A stretch of DNA of 64,000 nt, taken from Lingula anatina (taxonomy: Eukaryota; Brachiopoda; Lingulata; Lingulida; Lingulidae). Position 1 is the stretch's first letter. The number at the start of each line of letters is the position of its first letter. Shown piece after piece: positions 37,101 to 47,854 of this stretch. Position numbers and translations under genes: made by a program. The DNA is taken from contig NW_019774670.1 of the NCBI RefSeq assembly GCF_001039355.2, positions 276,776 to 340,775 of the forward strand. Direction: 5' to 3'. The notes below the pieces were generated by a model that was not told the DNA's origin, made no database searches, and saw only the letters and a list, made by a program, of their open reading frames with translations.

Positions 37101-40100
37101 AATGTGCAGTCTTCTGTTGTGAGATATTTTGGTCAACAATATCAAATCTGACATAAGATGTCATTAAAAAGAAAAGTAACCCCTAGAAAAGCATATCAAC
37201 AGTTTGATGTCAGTATTAACTTTAAGCTAAGATATTAAAGAAAATGATATCCTCCGGACAGTGATATGTTACACAGTCAAAGAACTCATTACAGTAAATC
37301 ATGAAAAGTCATCAATAGCGGGTATGACCTCCAGCAGCAGCTTGCAGCGCCCTCATCCTACATGGCATACCCTGTGGCAAGATTTTTTTGAGTTTGGGTG
37401 GGGATATCATTCCACGCAGTGATATTTGCCTGTCGCATTTCATCACTTTTACAGGCCGATGACCATAGCTATTAATTCTGTGAGTTACTTCCGCCCACAC
37501 CACAGATTTTCAATTGGGTTCATATCTGGGGAGTTTGCAGATCAGGGCAGTTGCTGAACCCGTTGGTTTTGAAGAAAAACAGTGATTCTGCGAGCTCGGT
37601 GAGGTGTTGCGCAGTCGTCTTGGTACACAAAGTTGTTCCTGAAGATGACTCTTACAAATCGAAGCATTGTTTGCTGTATAATGTCTCTGTAGGAATCCTG
37701 GTTCAGGTTGCCTCTTAGAAAAACCAACTGGTTCTGGGCACCGGTATGAAAGGTTCCCCAAACAGAGACGTTCCCACCCCTTGCTTGCACCCTAGGCAGT
37801 ACACAATCATCGTTTTATGCCTTTTGTACACGTCGGCGGAAACGGATTCGACCGTCAACCCTAAAAAATCCATATCTGGCCTCATCACTGAAAACGACTT
37901 GATTCCAGTGTTTTGGCTGCAAAAGCACGTGGTGCAGACGTCGCTGTATTTGACCTGCTGTTAACAGTGGTTTTCCTACTGGTCTTCGTGCAAAATAACC
38001 GGCTTGTAGTAATCATTTGTTCACGGGGGACCATGAAACGGGCGTTTGAATGACATTCTGCCACTCTTTTCTGAGGACACTGGTTGTCTTTGTACGACCA
38101 GCACGGCGCACTCTAAGGAGAAGCCGATCCTGTCTTCTTGGTGTGATACGAGGACACCCTGGTCGAGGTATTGCAGTAGGTGCCCCTGTTGCAGCATTTC
38201 TTTGGAGGACTTAATACAAACGGTTCCTGATAAATGTTGAATTGCCTGACAATGACTGTCCGTTTCTGGCCATTTTCTCTGACAGCAAGAATCCCATTGT
38301 AAGCTGCGTTGCTCAGCTGTCGAACCATATCTTCTCTAAGGTACCTGTCAAGTGTCAGAGCGATCCCTTTGTTGCTTCTCTAAATACACTCCAAAGATTG
38401 ACCAAACCCATGCGTTTTTATACAAGGACAGAAATTGCCGAAAATACCACCCCTCACATTTCTGACCACAGAACATGCAACTGCATGCATCAATTGTTGC
38501 GAGAGATGTGTGGTAATAAGGTAACACACCTGGCTACACATGGAGTGACACCTCAGTTTTGGATTTAAAATAGTTAGAAAGAATACAAATATTTTGTAGA
38601 AAATTTGCTCGCCAAAAAATAATATTCCATGTTAAGTAGTAACCCTGTATGATTCAGCTAGTCTAATTCTAATTTCAAGAAGGATCACTGGTGTGATTTT
38701 TTCAGCAATCGAAGGTGGGGGGGGGGGGGGGGGGGTCAGTTCCCCCCTAACACANTGACCACAGAACATGCAACTGCATGCATCAATTGTTTCGAGAGAT
38801 GTGTGGTAATAAGGTAACACACCTGGCTACACATGGAGTGACACCTCAGTTTTGGATTTAAAATAGTTAGAAAGAATACAAATATTTTGTAGAAAATTTG
38901 CTCGCCAAAAAATTATATTCCATGTTAAGGAGTAACCCTGTATGATTCAGCTAGTCTAATTCTAATTTCAAGAAGGATCACTGGTGTGATTTTTTCAGCA
39001 ATCGAAGGTGGGGGGGGGGGTCAGTTCCCCCCTAACACACCCCTAAACCCGCCACTTTATCAACGGTTCCTTTGTTTCACCTAACCTGGTGGATACAATC
39101 GACCGCATTATTCCGCGTTCGATAAATTGTTAACTCCACTGTCGGCGATTGGTCAACAGTTGAATGATTAAAGATGTTTATAAGTCCACTTTTCTTTGCC
39201 TGCTTATGTTTACAACCTCGGGCACAGAAGGTCACGGCTGTTCCAAATCAATGGCGGATACAGCATCGGTAAAAAGGGTTCGATAGGCTGGGATTATCTA
39301 GCTACAGATTTACTTTAGAAACAGATCATTATCTTGCGCCAATTTTATATCTGCAAAATTTGTGAGTAACGTTTGCACATCATTCCTTAGGTGTTGAATA
39401 AAATACCAGAAATACCGAGGCTAATTAATTAAACAGCTAAAAAGAGAATTCTCATTCTAATTTTCATTTTCATATAAAGATAAGTAGAAAAGAAACAAGG
39501 CAAACAATTGCCTCTTAGTCTAAATGTAAACTTTTTTTCCGAAATCCTGTGTTTTTTCTTTTGTGCTAAGTGTCAAAACATCGTGCTTTTTTAGATGGTC
39601 TCGATAGACGTTCAGTCACCTTGTAACATTGGATCAATCCCCTATCAAATTAAATATCGAATTGCCTCCTTGTTCTATATTACTTTACCCAGTAGTCGAT
39701 ATCACTTCAGTAACAGATCAATACGGTGACCTTAGATTTGGATAATCTAGAGACCCCATTCCCATAGATATTTAGATCGATCTATCCCATTGGGGAGTCT
39801 CACTAGCTAGGTGTCAACTTAACCGGCTTAAATGTCTGTCCCGCCTACTAAAAGCTGTAAGGAAGTAATTATCTTTGCCCCCTAGCTGACATTTAAGCCA
39901 GTTAGTTGATGGCAATTTAGCGAGACTCCCCAGGGAGTTAGACCGATCCAGATGGATCGATCTAGCATGGGAATCCAGACATTAGTCATTTGATGCTAAG
40001 TGTGAAACTGTGGATCAGTTAAAGATTAAAGATTCTGTGTCTGAAAGTAGTCTGGGTCCCAGCTGGTAAGAAGGAAAAATGATCGTCCACGTCTCCAATT

Positions 40101-43033
40101 CCTGATCGAACTTTAGACTTATTAAATACGACTCGAGGCAGCTGAAGGTGACGCAGGGATTTATAACGAAACGAAATCGCACTCCGTTGGAGNCCCCTAA
40201 ACCCCGCCACTTTATCAACGGTTCCTTTGTTTCACCTAACCTGGTGGATACAATCGACCGCATTATTCCGCGTTCGATAAATTGTTAACTCCACTGTCGG
40301 CGATTGGTCAACAGTTGAATGATTAAAGATGTTTATAAGTCCACTTTCTTTGCCTGCTTATGTTTACAACCTCGGGCACAGAAGGTCACGGCTGTTCCAA
40401 ATCAATGGCGGATACAGCATCGGTAAAGAGGGTTCGATAGGCTGGGATTATCTAGCTACAGATTTACTTTAGAAACAGATCATTATCTTGCGCCTATTTT
40501 ATATCTGCAAAATTTGTGAGTAACGTTTGCACATCATTCCTTAGGTGTTGAATAAAATACCAGAAATACCGAGGCTAATTAATTAAACAGCTAAAAAGAG
40601 AATTCTCATTCTAATTTTCATTTTCATATAAAGATAAGTAGAAAAGAAACAAGGCAAACAATTGCCTCTTAGTCTAAATGTAAACTTTTTTCCGAAATCC
40701 TGTGTTTTTTCTTTTGTGTTAAGTGTCAAAACATCGTGCTTTTTTAGATGGTCTCGATAGACGTTCAGTCACCTTGTAACATTGGATCAATCCTCTATCA
40801 AATTAAATATCGAATTGCCTCCTTGTTCTATATAACTTTATCCAGTAGTCGATATCACTTCAGTAACAGATCAATACGGTGACCTTAGATTTGGATAATC
40901 TAGAGACCCCATCCCCATAGATATTTAGATTACTAAAAGCTGTAAGGAAGTAATTATCTTTGCCCCCTAGCTGACATTTAAGCCAGTTAGTTGATGGCAA
41001 TTTAGCGAGACTCCCCAGGGAGTTAGACCGATCCAGATGGATCGATCTAGCATGGGAATCCAGACATTAGTCATTTGATGCTAAGTGTGTAACTGTGGAT
41101 CAGTTAAAGATTAAAGATTCTGTGTCTGAAAGTAGTCTGGGTCCCAGCTGGTAAGAAGGAAAAATAATCGTCCACGTCTCCAATTCCTGATCGAACTTTA
41201 GACTTCTTAAATACGACTCCAGGCAGCTGAAGGTGACGCAGGGATTTATAATGAAACGAAATCGCACTCCGTTGGAGGGGTGGTTTAAAATAGATGTTAT
41301 GTAGATGTTACCTCTTTATCTACTCATATGACAGTCGTCTGACAGCAATTTAGCGTGAACCCCCAGGGAGTTAGGTCGATCCAGATGGATCAATCTAAAC
41401 CTCTGGGAATGCACTCTAGAGTAACATGTCTTCTGACCTTTTCGTTCACCTCACAGTCTGGGTCGGCCACACACTCGAGGACCTGCTGTCCATTAAGTGA
41501 ATGTAATTAGTGAATGGTGCTTTTATTAGTTTAAAGTAGTTTTGCGAATTGAACATATCACGTTTTACTTAAAAACGTATTTTTTTCTGGATTCAGCTAC
41601 AAAGCAGGTGATACTTCAGAAAGTGAGGGGGTGGGGGTGGGGGGGGCAAATGCTTGTTTTCTCTCCTCCAAACTTCTTCAACCATTTGTAACCATGGCAA
41701 TGAGGGGATTTTAGGTTTTCATATATCATCGTTGTTTGTGGTACGTCACGTACATTGTTTATTATCATTATTATTATTATTATCCAAATAAAAAAAGAAA
41801 ATGGTTGTGTGCTGATGAATTAATAATGAGACGCTTTTTAATTAAATTGTTCAAAGTAATATGATTATTTCCAGCTCTGGTTGGTCTCCTCCACGTCACC
41901 AACAGTACCATATCCTGCGTGGCCACCGTCCAACATGGCGGCAGCCTGACCGAAAGTGTAATAGCGTCACTTCCGGACAGTACTCTGACCGTCTGCTCCA
42001 ACGCCTGTTTCCAGAACATCTCGTGCCGCTCGGCTAGTTACGACCACGGCACGGGTGCTTGCGTCCAGAGCACTGAGTCGACTCCCGAAATTGCTGCAGG
42101 ATCTACGATGTTGACCTTTGACGGCTGTGCAGGGTTTGAGAGCATGGTGAGATTAACGTACCAGCATAATACACACTAACAGATATATATATTTTTTTTT
42201 GCAAGGTCCTATAGGAAGTCCTTAGGGGAACTGTCCAATAGGATGTCGAATAGATTTCTTATCGAGTAACAAGGAATCCTTCAAATTTTCATAAGTCCCT
42301 GATGGTCCTTGAAAATATTTCAATTGGACAAGGGCATACTTATGTTGAAAAATATTAATTGGAATTATGTTCACATCTTTCGGAATCTCGATGAAGGCGT
42401 AGAATAAATTTTTACTTGAGGAACAATCGAGAGCACGTGTTAAATTATAATAAATTATTCATTTCTAGATAGCGATGTAACTTTGGTAAAACTTACTGTT
42501 TATTCCCACTATTGCAAATTATATCAAAGCTATAGGCCTATCTCAAATAGAATTTATAGTTACGCTATTCAGAACTCTACATTCACTTTGAAGAAGAGTG
42601 TTCATAGGTTGAATATTACTATATAAGCTTATGCCAAATTATTGACCAATCAAATGCCAACACTTACTGGTACATGTAGTTTCAATTGGTATAACATAAA
42701 GAAGAACCACTGTATTATTCCCATGGAATAATTTTAGCACGTATATGTTCTCTTGCTCTGAGCGGTAATATAACCATGGGTTATACTGTCTTGCAACCGT
42801 TTCCACAAGAATCTTACCATTTTCAGTGCGCCAGTTCTCCGTGCCAAAATGGCGGCACGTGTATCGACGGTACATCCGGAAGTCTGCACAACTATACCTG
42901 CGCTTGCGCAACCGGGTTTGTCGGCGAGCACTGTGAAGTTCAACCAGTCAGCGTCACATGCGGCGTTCATTGGATAAGCGCGTGTCAGGGGACGTATGGA
43001 AACGACCCGTGCACGTAAGTACCTGAGAAAACA

Positions 43034-43069
<36 letters not shown>

Positions 43070-44438
43070 ATCTCTCTGAGATTGTGACTAATTCTTGCTT
43101 GGAAATTCATTTGTTGCTATGTTGTATTACAGAGGGTGTGAAGTACAGTAATTAGATAAGCTTAGAATTCTTCCAAATTTTTATGTCAGGTGATAAGTAC
43201 ATCACGATATTTGTCTTAACTTGCTTACATGTCGGTATATTTCCTGGGCCTGTGTATGTTAAAAAAAAAAAAACATCCCACCCACATACATTTATTTACA
43301 TTTTGTTGTGTGATTGTGCACCATTCTTCTACAAGTAGGTATGGCGATTCAACTTTTCACACGAGCCAGTCAAGGTTCTTCAAACTGATGACGCTTGAAA
43401 AGATCATGTTATATAAGTAGAAAGCCGCATTTAGTCTCTTGAGATACAAAATACTCCCCCCCCCCCACGCCCCCACGCCCAAGACAGCGGGTGTACTTAG
43501 TGATAATTCGATCGTCGTTACAGGGTTTCCTGTCCGAGCGGATGTATCAATTCTGGAAGCATCTGGGGCACGGGAGACTACACGGGGGTAAGTAGACGTT
43601 GAGTGCAGAATTTTACATTATTTAATTTAAAGAGGCATTTAAAGTAATATTTGTCACAAAACCAGACCAAACGTTACGTTAAAATACCGAAGACGATATT
43701 CAAGATCCCTTTTCATGCTGAAAGTTATATTGTTTCAAGCGGTCTTTGGCTGTACCTAAAGTCATTATATTTCAATATTTGTGAAGGATTCTGCTTTGTG
43801 CCGTTCCGCCATTCATGACGGCCGCATTCCCGAGTCTGGTGGCGTCGCTACCGCAATCGGTCTGGGGGCGCTGCAGTCGTACGTCGGGAGCACACAGAAC
43901 GGAATAACGACGTCGAGGTAAGCTGACGAAAATAGTGGCGGATTCAGAGACCCCCCCCCCCCTTCAGTTTCTGGAATATATATTAATCACCAATTTTTCC
44001 CTCTTGAAATTAGAACTTTGATTAGCTAAATTAAACTGTAGTTATAAACCGTACAAAAAGGCTTTGCTCTCCAAAGCACCAACAAATTTTCGGGGCACTA
44101 GAGCAGGCCCCGAGCCCCAAACCAAGGGGCGATGATAGGCTTCCATTCGAGGCCTGTCGTTCTGGACTCCCCCCCCCCCCCCCCCCCCCTTTAAATGATC
44201 CTGGATCCGCCCCTGCGTAAGGATGCATTCTAGAATGCTGTAAATGTTCTGTGCGTGCGCTCATGCATGCGTGTGTGCGATACAACACTTAGGTAACCAG
44301 ACATATGTGCCTGTACTGTGTTAATTGATGTAATTTTTTGGTGCGTGCGTGGGTGCATGTGGGTCACAGCATCAAGACGAAAAGACAGAAACTGCTCTCT
44401 GGTTTGTTGATGCGTGCATGGGCGTGTACATGTGTGGA

Positions 44439-44469
<31 letters not shown>

Positions 44470-45338
44470 GAGAGAGCAGTGACGGATTTAGAGGTGGGGT
44501 CAGGGGGGTCCTGACTCCCCCTTCGATTTCTGAAAAATATCACACTAATATCGCACTCTTGAGATTAGAAATTTGACTAGTTGAATCATAGTTCTTAACC
44601 GCAACAAATGGCATCGTTCGCCCTCTAAAATGTCAAAATTTTCGGGGCCCTTCTTCCAGGGGGGGGGGGGGGGGGAGGGTCGGCATCGCATCCGCCGACA
44701 CCCCCTCAAGTAATCTTGGATCCACCTCTGGAGAGAGATTGTGTGTGTGTTCGTATTCGTGTGTGTGTGTNGCCTCTGGAGAGAGATTGTGTGTGTGTGT
44801 TCGTATTCGTGTGTGTGTGTGTTTTGCAGCATTGAGGTAACCTGACATAAATGCTGAGCTGTTTTTTGTAATCTCCGCGTTTGTGCAGGTGTGTCTGAGA
44901 AAGAGAGAGAGTGAGAGAGTGTGTGAATACGATTATTTTTCATCCTCTGTGGGTGCGAGAGGTTTGTTTGTACTTGCGTGTTAGTATCATAGTGCACGTG
45001 CATCAGTGATTGTGAGGCATACACTTATGTTTATTTTGTTATGCACCGCTACATATAAATATATTGCTTTAAGAATAAATTGAAAAACTGGAAGCATTCA
45101 ATTCCCTTCATGAGCACATGCAATGGTATAGTTCTGATAGATAACATAAAACTTAACTGCTGAGTTTAGCGTACCGTACTTTAAACAGGGAAATATACAT
45201 GTGCGAAAGCGAAAATATAAGCGTTTATTTGACAGGTAAAACACACGTATTTTGTTTTCTTGGACTCAGAGTTTGATTCACTTTCTTTTCTTTTTTTCCA
45301 GCTACGGCAGTTACGGCTCTTCTTTCCGATTTATTTAA
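25097..45338 (+). CDS. Secreted PAN/apple-EGF-LCCL protein, six exons
   Basis: Exons 25097-25130 (or its duplicate at 27108-27141), 41875-42146, 42827-43014, 43524-43587, 43787-43917 and 45302-45338 join with matching phases (1, 0, 2, 0, 2) to 726 nt, 241 residues plus stop. Exons 1 and 2 together make a signal peptide: '[11 protein letters not shown]' plus 'ALVGLLHV'. Exon 2 is a PAN/apple-like domain ('[15 protein letters not shown]', '[17 protein letters not shown]', 'CVQSTE'). Exon 3 has an EGF-like domain ('[27 protein letters not shown]'). Exons 4-6 form an LCCL domain ('[19 protein letters not shown]', '[14 protein letters not shown]', '[10 protein letters not shown]', '[20 protein letters not shown]'). 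There is no membrane segment, so it should be secreted. LCCL modules are known in extracellular matrix and immune-related proteins such as cochlin; function here is inference. The link of exon 1 across about 15-16 kb is inferred from phase and signal-peptide completion. Confidence 0.75.
27076..29085. repeat. 2-kb allelic block, copy 2, with duplicate first exon
   Basis: Second copy of 25065-27074. It repeats the signal-peptide exon at 27108-27141 with its GTAAGT donor, unchanged. Only one of the two exons is expected to exist per chromosome. Confidence 0.88.
28699..29457. mobile_element. MITE with GGCCCCGTTTCACAAA termini
   Basis: Left end CCTGGGCCCCGTTTCACAAA. The right end reads, on the opposite strand, CCAGGCCCCCGTTTCACAAA. 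The interior, about 750 bp, contains the palindromic 'GTCGACTACGCTGCAGTCGA' and inner arms ending '..TCTTAA'. A truncated copy from the other haplotype is at 26689-27074 and a third start is at 30326-30561. No coding capacity. Target duplication not evident. Confidence 0.65.
29458..29575. mobile_element. GATAGC-rich hairpin element
   Basis: A segment dense in GGATAGC/GCTATCC includes a 15-bp perfect inverted repeat with a 2-nt loop at 29488-29519 (CTATCCTCTGGATAG, CT, CTATCCAGAGGATAG). It is bounded by 'GTTGATGAAACGC' and 'CCTTGATGAAACTG'. It recurs at 30563-30680, after the N at 30562. It is wedged between two ends of the GTTTCACAAA-type MITEs, suggesting nested insertion. Confidence 0.55.
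29586..31065. other. Intronic repeat mosaic
   Basis: It contains three copies of CGGATTATGGAAC (about 29700, 29900, 30140), a further GTTTCACAAAGAATCTTAAA MITE start (30326-30561), and a repeated block where 30563-30785 matches 29459-29687. No exon recognised. Confidence 0.5.
31069..31146. repeat. (AAT)n/(ATT)n microsatellite
   Basis: AATAAT repeats followed by ATTATT repeats around 'AATTACTATT', a self-complementary AT tract. Confidence 0.9.
31464..32875. mobile_element. Harbinger-like nonautonomous element, assembled with an overlap
   Basis: The left end GGAGCCCGTTTTACGAAG..CGTTAG and the right end (reverse strand GTGTCGTTTCACAAAG..CGTTAG) are imperfect inverted repeats. Both are bordered by TCA (31461-31463 and 32876-32878), a possible 3-bp target duplication. 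The single N at 32168 splits it; 32177-32709 repeats 31464-32053 with indels. The minus strand at 32525-32716 carries a transposase-like fragment. The copy ending before the N is interrupted by a different repeat at 32054-32167 ('CAGGCCCGTAGCCAGAGGGG'). Confidence 0.5.
32525..32716 (-). pseudogene. Fragment resembling a PIF/Harbinger transposase N-terminus
   Basis: The 63-residue frame reads '[20 protein letters not shown]', then '[11 protein letters not shown]', then '[14 protein letters not shown]'. The order Arg-rich segment, 'R.N..EY.DD..', 'RLRLT', 'V.FL.D.L' resembles the start of Harbinger-type nucleases ahead of their DDE core. No catalytic core follows, so this is a remnant carried by a nonautonomous element. 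A diverged copy is at 31890-32055. The assignment rests on pattern recognition only. Confidence 0.4.
32880..33250. other. Unassigned stretch beyond the Harbinger-like element
   Basis: A partial tandem duplication (TGTGAAACGACACTCATAAC, then TGTGAAACGTCACTCATAAC) lies at 32863-32905. A minus-strand open frame at 32922-33188 is rich in Met and Arg and matches nothing I know. No splice sites support it. Confidence 0.3.
33258..33281. repeat. Short hairpin (8-bp arms)
   Basis: CCCCACGT, 8-nt loop, ACGTGGGG. It lies next to degenerate CCCTAA-like words at 33318-33400. No function assigned. Confidence 0.6.
33282..35752. other. Long AT-rich intronic stretch
   Basis: No recognised domain or repeat family. 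A few degenerate CCCTAA words occur at 33318-33400, too irregular for an interstitial telomere array. Open frames here are short and lack splice borders. Confidence 0.4.
35753..35893 (-). CDS. Candidate terminal exon, possibly the start of a SET-like fold
   Basis: On the minus strand a good acceptor (TTATTTTTAACAG) precedes 35893. The frame is open for 46 residues to a TAA at 35755-35753: '[20 protein letters not shown]', then '[20 protein letters not shown]'. The '[12 protein letters not shown]' piece resembles the beginning of SET domains, which often start with a Gly-Arg-Gly turn, but too little remains to assign it. It may be a retained fragment or pseudoexon inside the large intron of the opposite-strand gene. 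Confidence 0.25.
   Translation of the reverse strand: MPEFISADNKGRGVLVKTRENLYPSDFVDAGVAEQEMVFCRVLDTV
35894..36939. other. AT-rich stretch, nothing recognised
   Basis: No supported exon and no clear repeat termini. Confidence 0.35.
36994..38647 (-). mobile_element. Tc1/mariner-like transposon, degenerate copy 2
   Basis: Ends CAGGGTTACAACTTAATATG and inverted CATGTTAAGTAGTAACCCTG, with TA on both sides (36992-36993, 38648-38649). The length is 1654 bp, one base different from copy 1. The minus strand has broken transposase pieces, including '[20 protein letters not shown]' near 37700 and '[17 protein letters not shown]' near 37600, then the '[15 protein letters not shown]' end near 37480. Stops and frameshifts make it inactive. 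Confidence 0.88.
38461..39050. repeat. Overlap duplication around the N at 38755
   Basis: 38463-38754 and 38756-39040 are near identical, including the right end of the Tc1 copy and the following MITE half. Differences include the G-run length and TTGTTGCGAG versus TTGTTTCGAG. These are likely overlapping contigs. Confidence 0.85.
39041..41277. repeat. Allelic pair 39041-40192 and 40194-41277
   Basis: The two halves around the N at 40193 align throughout. The second lacks 68 bp present in the first (39778-39845) and has a few substitutions and small indels. These are two haplotypes placed in series. Confidence 0.85.
39757..39976. mobile_element. Foldback MITE with long inverted arms
   Basis: The left arm 'CCATTCCCATAGATATTTAG', 'GGGGAGTCTCACTAGCTAG', 'GGCTTAAATGTC' pairs with the right arm 'GACATTTAAGCCAGTTAG', 'TAGCGAGACTCCCC', 'GATCGATCTAGCATGGGAAT'. 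Arms of about 75 bp surround a short centre. The other haplotype (40905-41059) has lost most of the left arm. Fragments are at 1738-1822 and 41342-41410. Confidence 0.75.
41342..41410. mobile_element. Fragment of the foldback MITE
   Basis: 'GCAATTTAGCGTGAACCCCC', 'AGGGAGTTAGGTCGATCCAG' and 'TGGATCAATCTAAACC' match the right arm of the element at 39757-39976. It lies 0.46 kb before the PAN exon. Confidence 0.6.
43034..43078. repeat. (CT)n microsatellite just after the EGF exon donor
   Basis: CTCTCT run starting about 20 bp after the GTAAGT donor of the exon ending at 43014. Confidence 0.9.
43934..44215. mobile_element. CAGTGGCGG-family MITE in the last intron of the LCCL gene
   Basis: Begins AGTGGCGGATTCAGAGACC and ends CTGGATCCGCCCCTG. 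The interior has 'GTTTCTGGAATATATATTAA', 'TTAGAACTTTGATTAGC', 'GGCCTGTCGTTCTGGAC' and long C runs. It lies about 15 bp after the donor of the exon ending at 43917. Confidence 0.75.
44477..44730. mobile_element. CAGTGGCGG-family MITE, second copy in the same intron
   Basis: Begins CAGTGACGGATTTAGAGG and ends TTGGATCCACCTCTG, flanked on both sides by GAGAG within a (GA)n context, which agrees with but does not prove a 5-bp duplication. The element is 254 bp, close to the 250-bp intact member. The N at 44771 follows, with 'GCCTCTGGAGAGAGATTGTG' repeated across it. Confidence 0.75.
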
Positions 45339-45344
45339 CAACTA

Positions 45345-47854
45345 ACAGGAAGTTCAGACGACGACGTATCAAATATGGTTTTGAATATCCAACGAATTCC
45401 TACTTTCTGCCTATTTAACTGCACACAAGACCTATACACAAAGATATATGAAAAACTGACAACCTGCATCTGCCCAGTTATGAACGGAAACCACTTTCAT
45501 TTAGACACCAAACATGTATATGACGTCATCCATCGGCATTGATATTACCATTATTATTAAGAATACCATGACAACAAACTATAGGCACGGGCTGATCAAT
45601 ATTTTACAATTGGGAGTGATGGCATACAGCGCTGTAAAAACAAGTAAAAAGGGATGATTTTTTCTATAATAGGTATGAATCTGTGGCAAACAAACTACAG
45701 GGTGCGTTTTTATGAAAAAAATACTTATTTTGCCTCGTTTTGCTGGTAATATAAAATGGTACATGCATATTTCTGGGTGGGTGGGGTCGGGGGGGGGTCT
45801 AGTGGGGTGGGGTGGAGGTGGGGGGGAAGAGGTGAAAAGAGAAGAAAGCGGTGTATGTTAAGTTAGGGTGAAGGGAAGGTCACGTGACCCCCTGGATACC
45901 CCCTTTTGAAACACCTGTGCTGAAATAAACTACTGAAGCGGGGATTGATTTGAATGTATTATTTGATGATTGATGATACCAACTAGGTATTGACTATGGT
46001 GCTCGGAATGCAGGGCTTGCGATACAATTCACCGTTCCCTTTTTGCCTCAACTATGCTTTCATGCTGTGTAATTGTTGTTGTTTTTTATTTTTATTTTTG
46101 TAAAGAATGTATCATTCCTATTTAACTGATGTTTACCAAGTTTTTTTTTTAATTTCAACGTGATCATGCGCACAATAAAAGTTATTCAATATAATATCTT
46201 ATGGCTATACGTATCTCCGATATATTTTTTTCTTTTTAAGTTAAAAAAAACCAAAAATATTATTTTAGCTTCCTTGTCTGTATGGTCTATTGTTTACAAA
46301 CCAAGATATAAATATTAAAGCTTTTTTTCTGTATATCATTCACTATTAATGCTGTTAAAAACAGATAAATAAATAAATTAAATTTCATGAGTTTCTCTTT
46401 AATAAATTAAAATAAATTAGTTTATGTATTGGTTTACAAAAATGCTAGTAATATTTCAATGAATTGCAGTAATTAAAATAAGTGAAATATATTTTACCTT
46501 TTTAGCACTTCTGGAGAGAGACACAAACTGTATATTTGACACATCTCTCAAATTTCAATTCAACAAGTAGAACAAAAGTATTTATAACACAACGTTTCTT
46601 TATTATATAAATATATACCAAAAATATGAATACAACAATATAATAACAAACAAATAGATTAATGAATGAATAAACAGATAAACAAAAAAGCAAACAAGTA
46701 AATGTTAAATAAATAAATAAATACATATATAAATAAATAAACTTTATAAAGACACATCCTTTTATCACAGTTACGAGTTTTTTAGAGGACTATTTCTGAT
46801 CAACATATCTCTGTAGCACTTCAGCCACATAATAGGTGTTCAGGTAATTTCCTTATCATATTTCTGCCTGGCAGATTTATCCAATTTTTTTGCATGCAGA
46901 ATTGAAACTATTGCATCAATATTGAAATTAAAATGGATTAATAGGTACTCATGTTAGTTTTTCTGCTATAGTGATATGAACTTTGGTTTCAAATAGTAAA
47001 AAAAATCATATGGAAAATTTAATTGATTTTACACATATTTTCAATTTTTTCTTCACAGATGAGGTACTTCTATAGTCCATATATCCTACACATGGTCTTC
47101 AGTACGTACGGCAGACATAGATTAAAATAATTGATAGGTACCCATACAAATTTCGTAGCAATAGCAACATGTTTTCAGATAAAAGCGATCTCTTTTGCAA
47201 GTTCTCCAGCGCTAGCTGCTGACTCAATTGGCAACAAAAAAAGGCGTTAATCCAGGACGTTGTTGCGCAGTGTAGCATAAAGACTACCTTAACCAGATAA
47301 ACGAGCTGCAAATACCTCAACTAATGATACGATCGATGCCACTACAGTGTGTAAATATTTACTTGCATGCTATAATAGTTTTCATAACCTACAACAACAG
47401 GATGTGCATAAACTTCCTGTAAGGGTATTAAGCTGCCGGATACACTAATTACAGTATCAACCGGTAGTTGAAAATAAATCACAATGCGCGATATTGAAAG
47501 TTACCATGACAACGGAAATATTCCCAAGACTATCGTGACTATTTACTATTTATTGACTTACATAAGGGAAACTCTAATGATAACACAAACAATATCACAA
47601 TAGTGGGATCGGGCTCTGCCAAGAAAGTCAAGATGTTAGACACACACACGCAAACACACACGCGTCTCTTTTTGCTTTTATATATATATAATAGGAAAAT
47701 ATGATAATTTTACTATGATTTACAGGGATTAGTGAGAACTTAAAGAAGGTCACGTGTTTGTGTTAACTCGTGTTGCCTTAAATACTATATTTTACCTCTT
47801 TTTGGGGGAGAGGGTCCTAATTTACATCTGGTACGTCCTCAACACGTGACGTCA
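45345..47854. other. 3' UTR and intergenic DNA between the convergent LCCL and receptor genes
   Basis: Candidate polyadenylation signals for the LCCL gene are AATAAA at 45924-45929 and 46174-46179. The region is AT-rich with (AAAT)n runs near 46708-46742. Short open frames there are low-complexity artefacts. A block at 47050-47300 is well preserved between haplotypes but has no coding signal. Confidence 0.5.

Larger units (their letters stand above)
36940..39055. mobile_element. CAGTGGCGG-family MITE split by a Tc1-like element
   Basis: Left half 'GCATGGGGTTTGG..GTACGGTTTAGAACTA' stops at 36993. The right half resumes at 38648 with 'TATGATTCAGCTAGTC', 'TCTAATTTCAAGAAGGATCA', 'GCAATCGAAGG' and a G/C run. 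In the intact member at 13349 these two halves are contiguous ('TTTAGAACTATGTTTCAGC'), which fixes the insertion point to the TA. The right half is repeated after the N at 38755. Confidence 0.75.

Noticed and set aside
46502-46768. 88-residue hydrophobic minus-strand frame, with relatives at 50977-51260
   Set aside because: Tyr/Phe/Leu-rich text comes from AAAT/ATA repeats; no splice sites and not conserved in frame between the two haplotype blocks.
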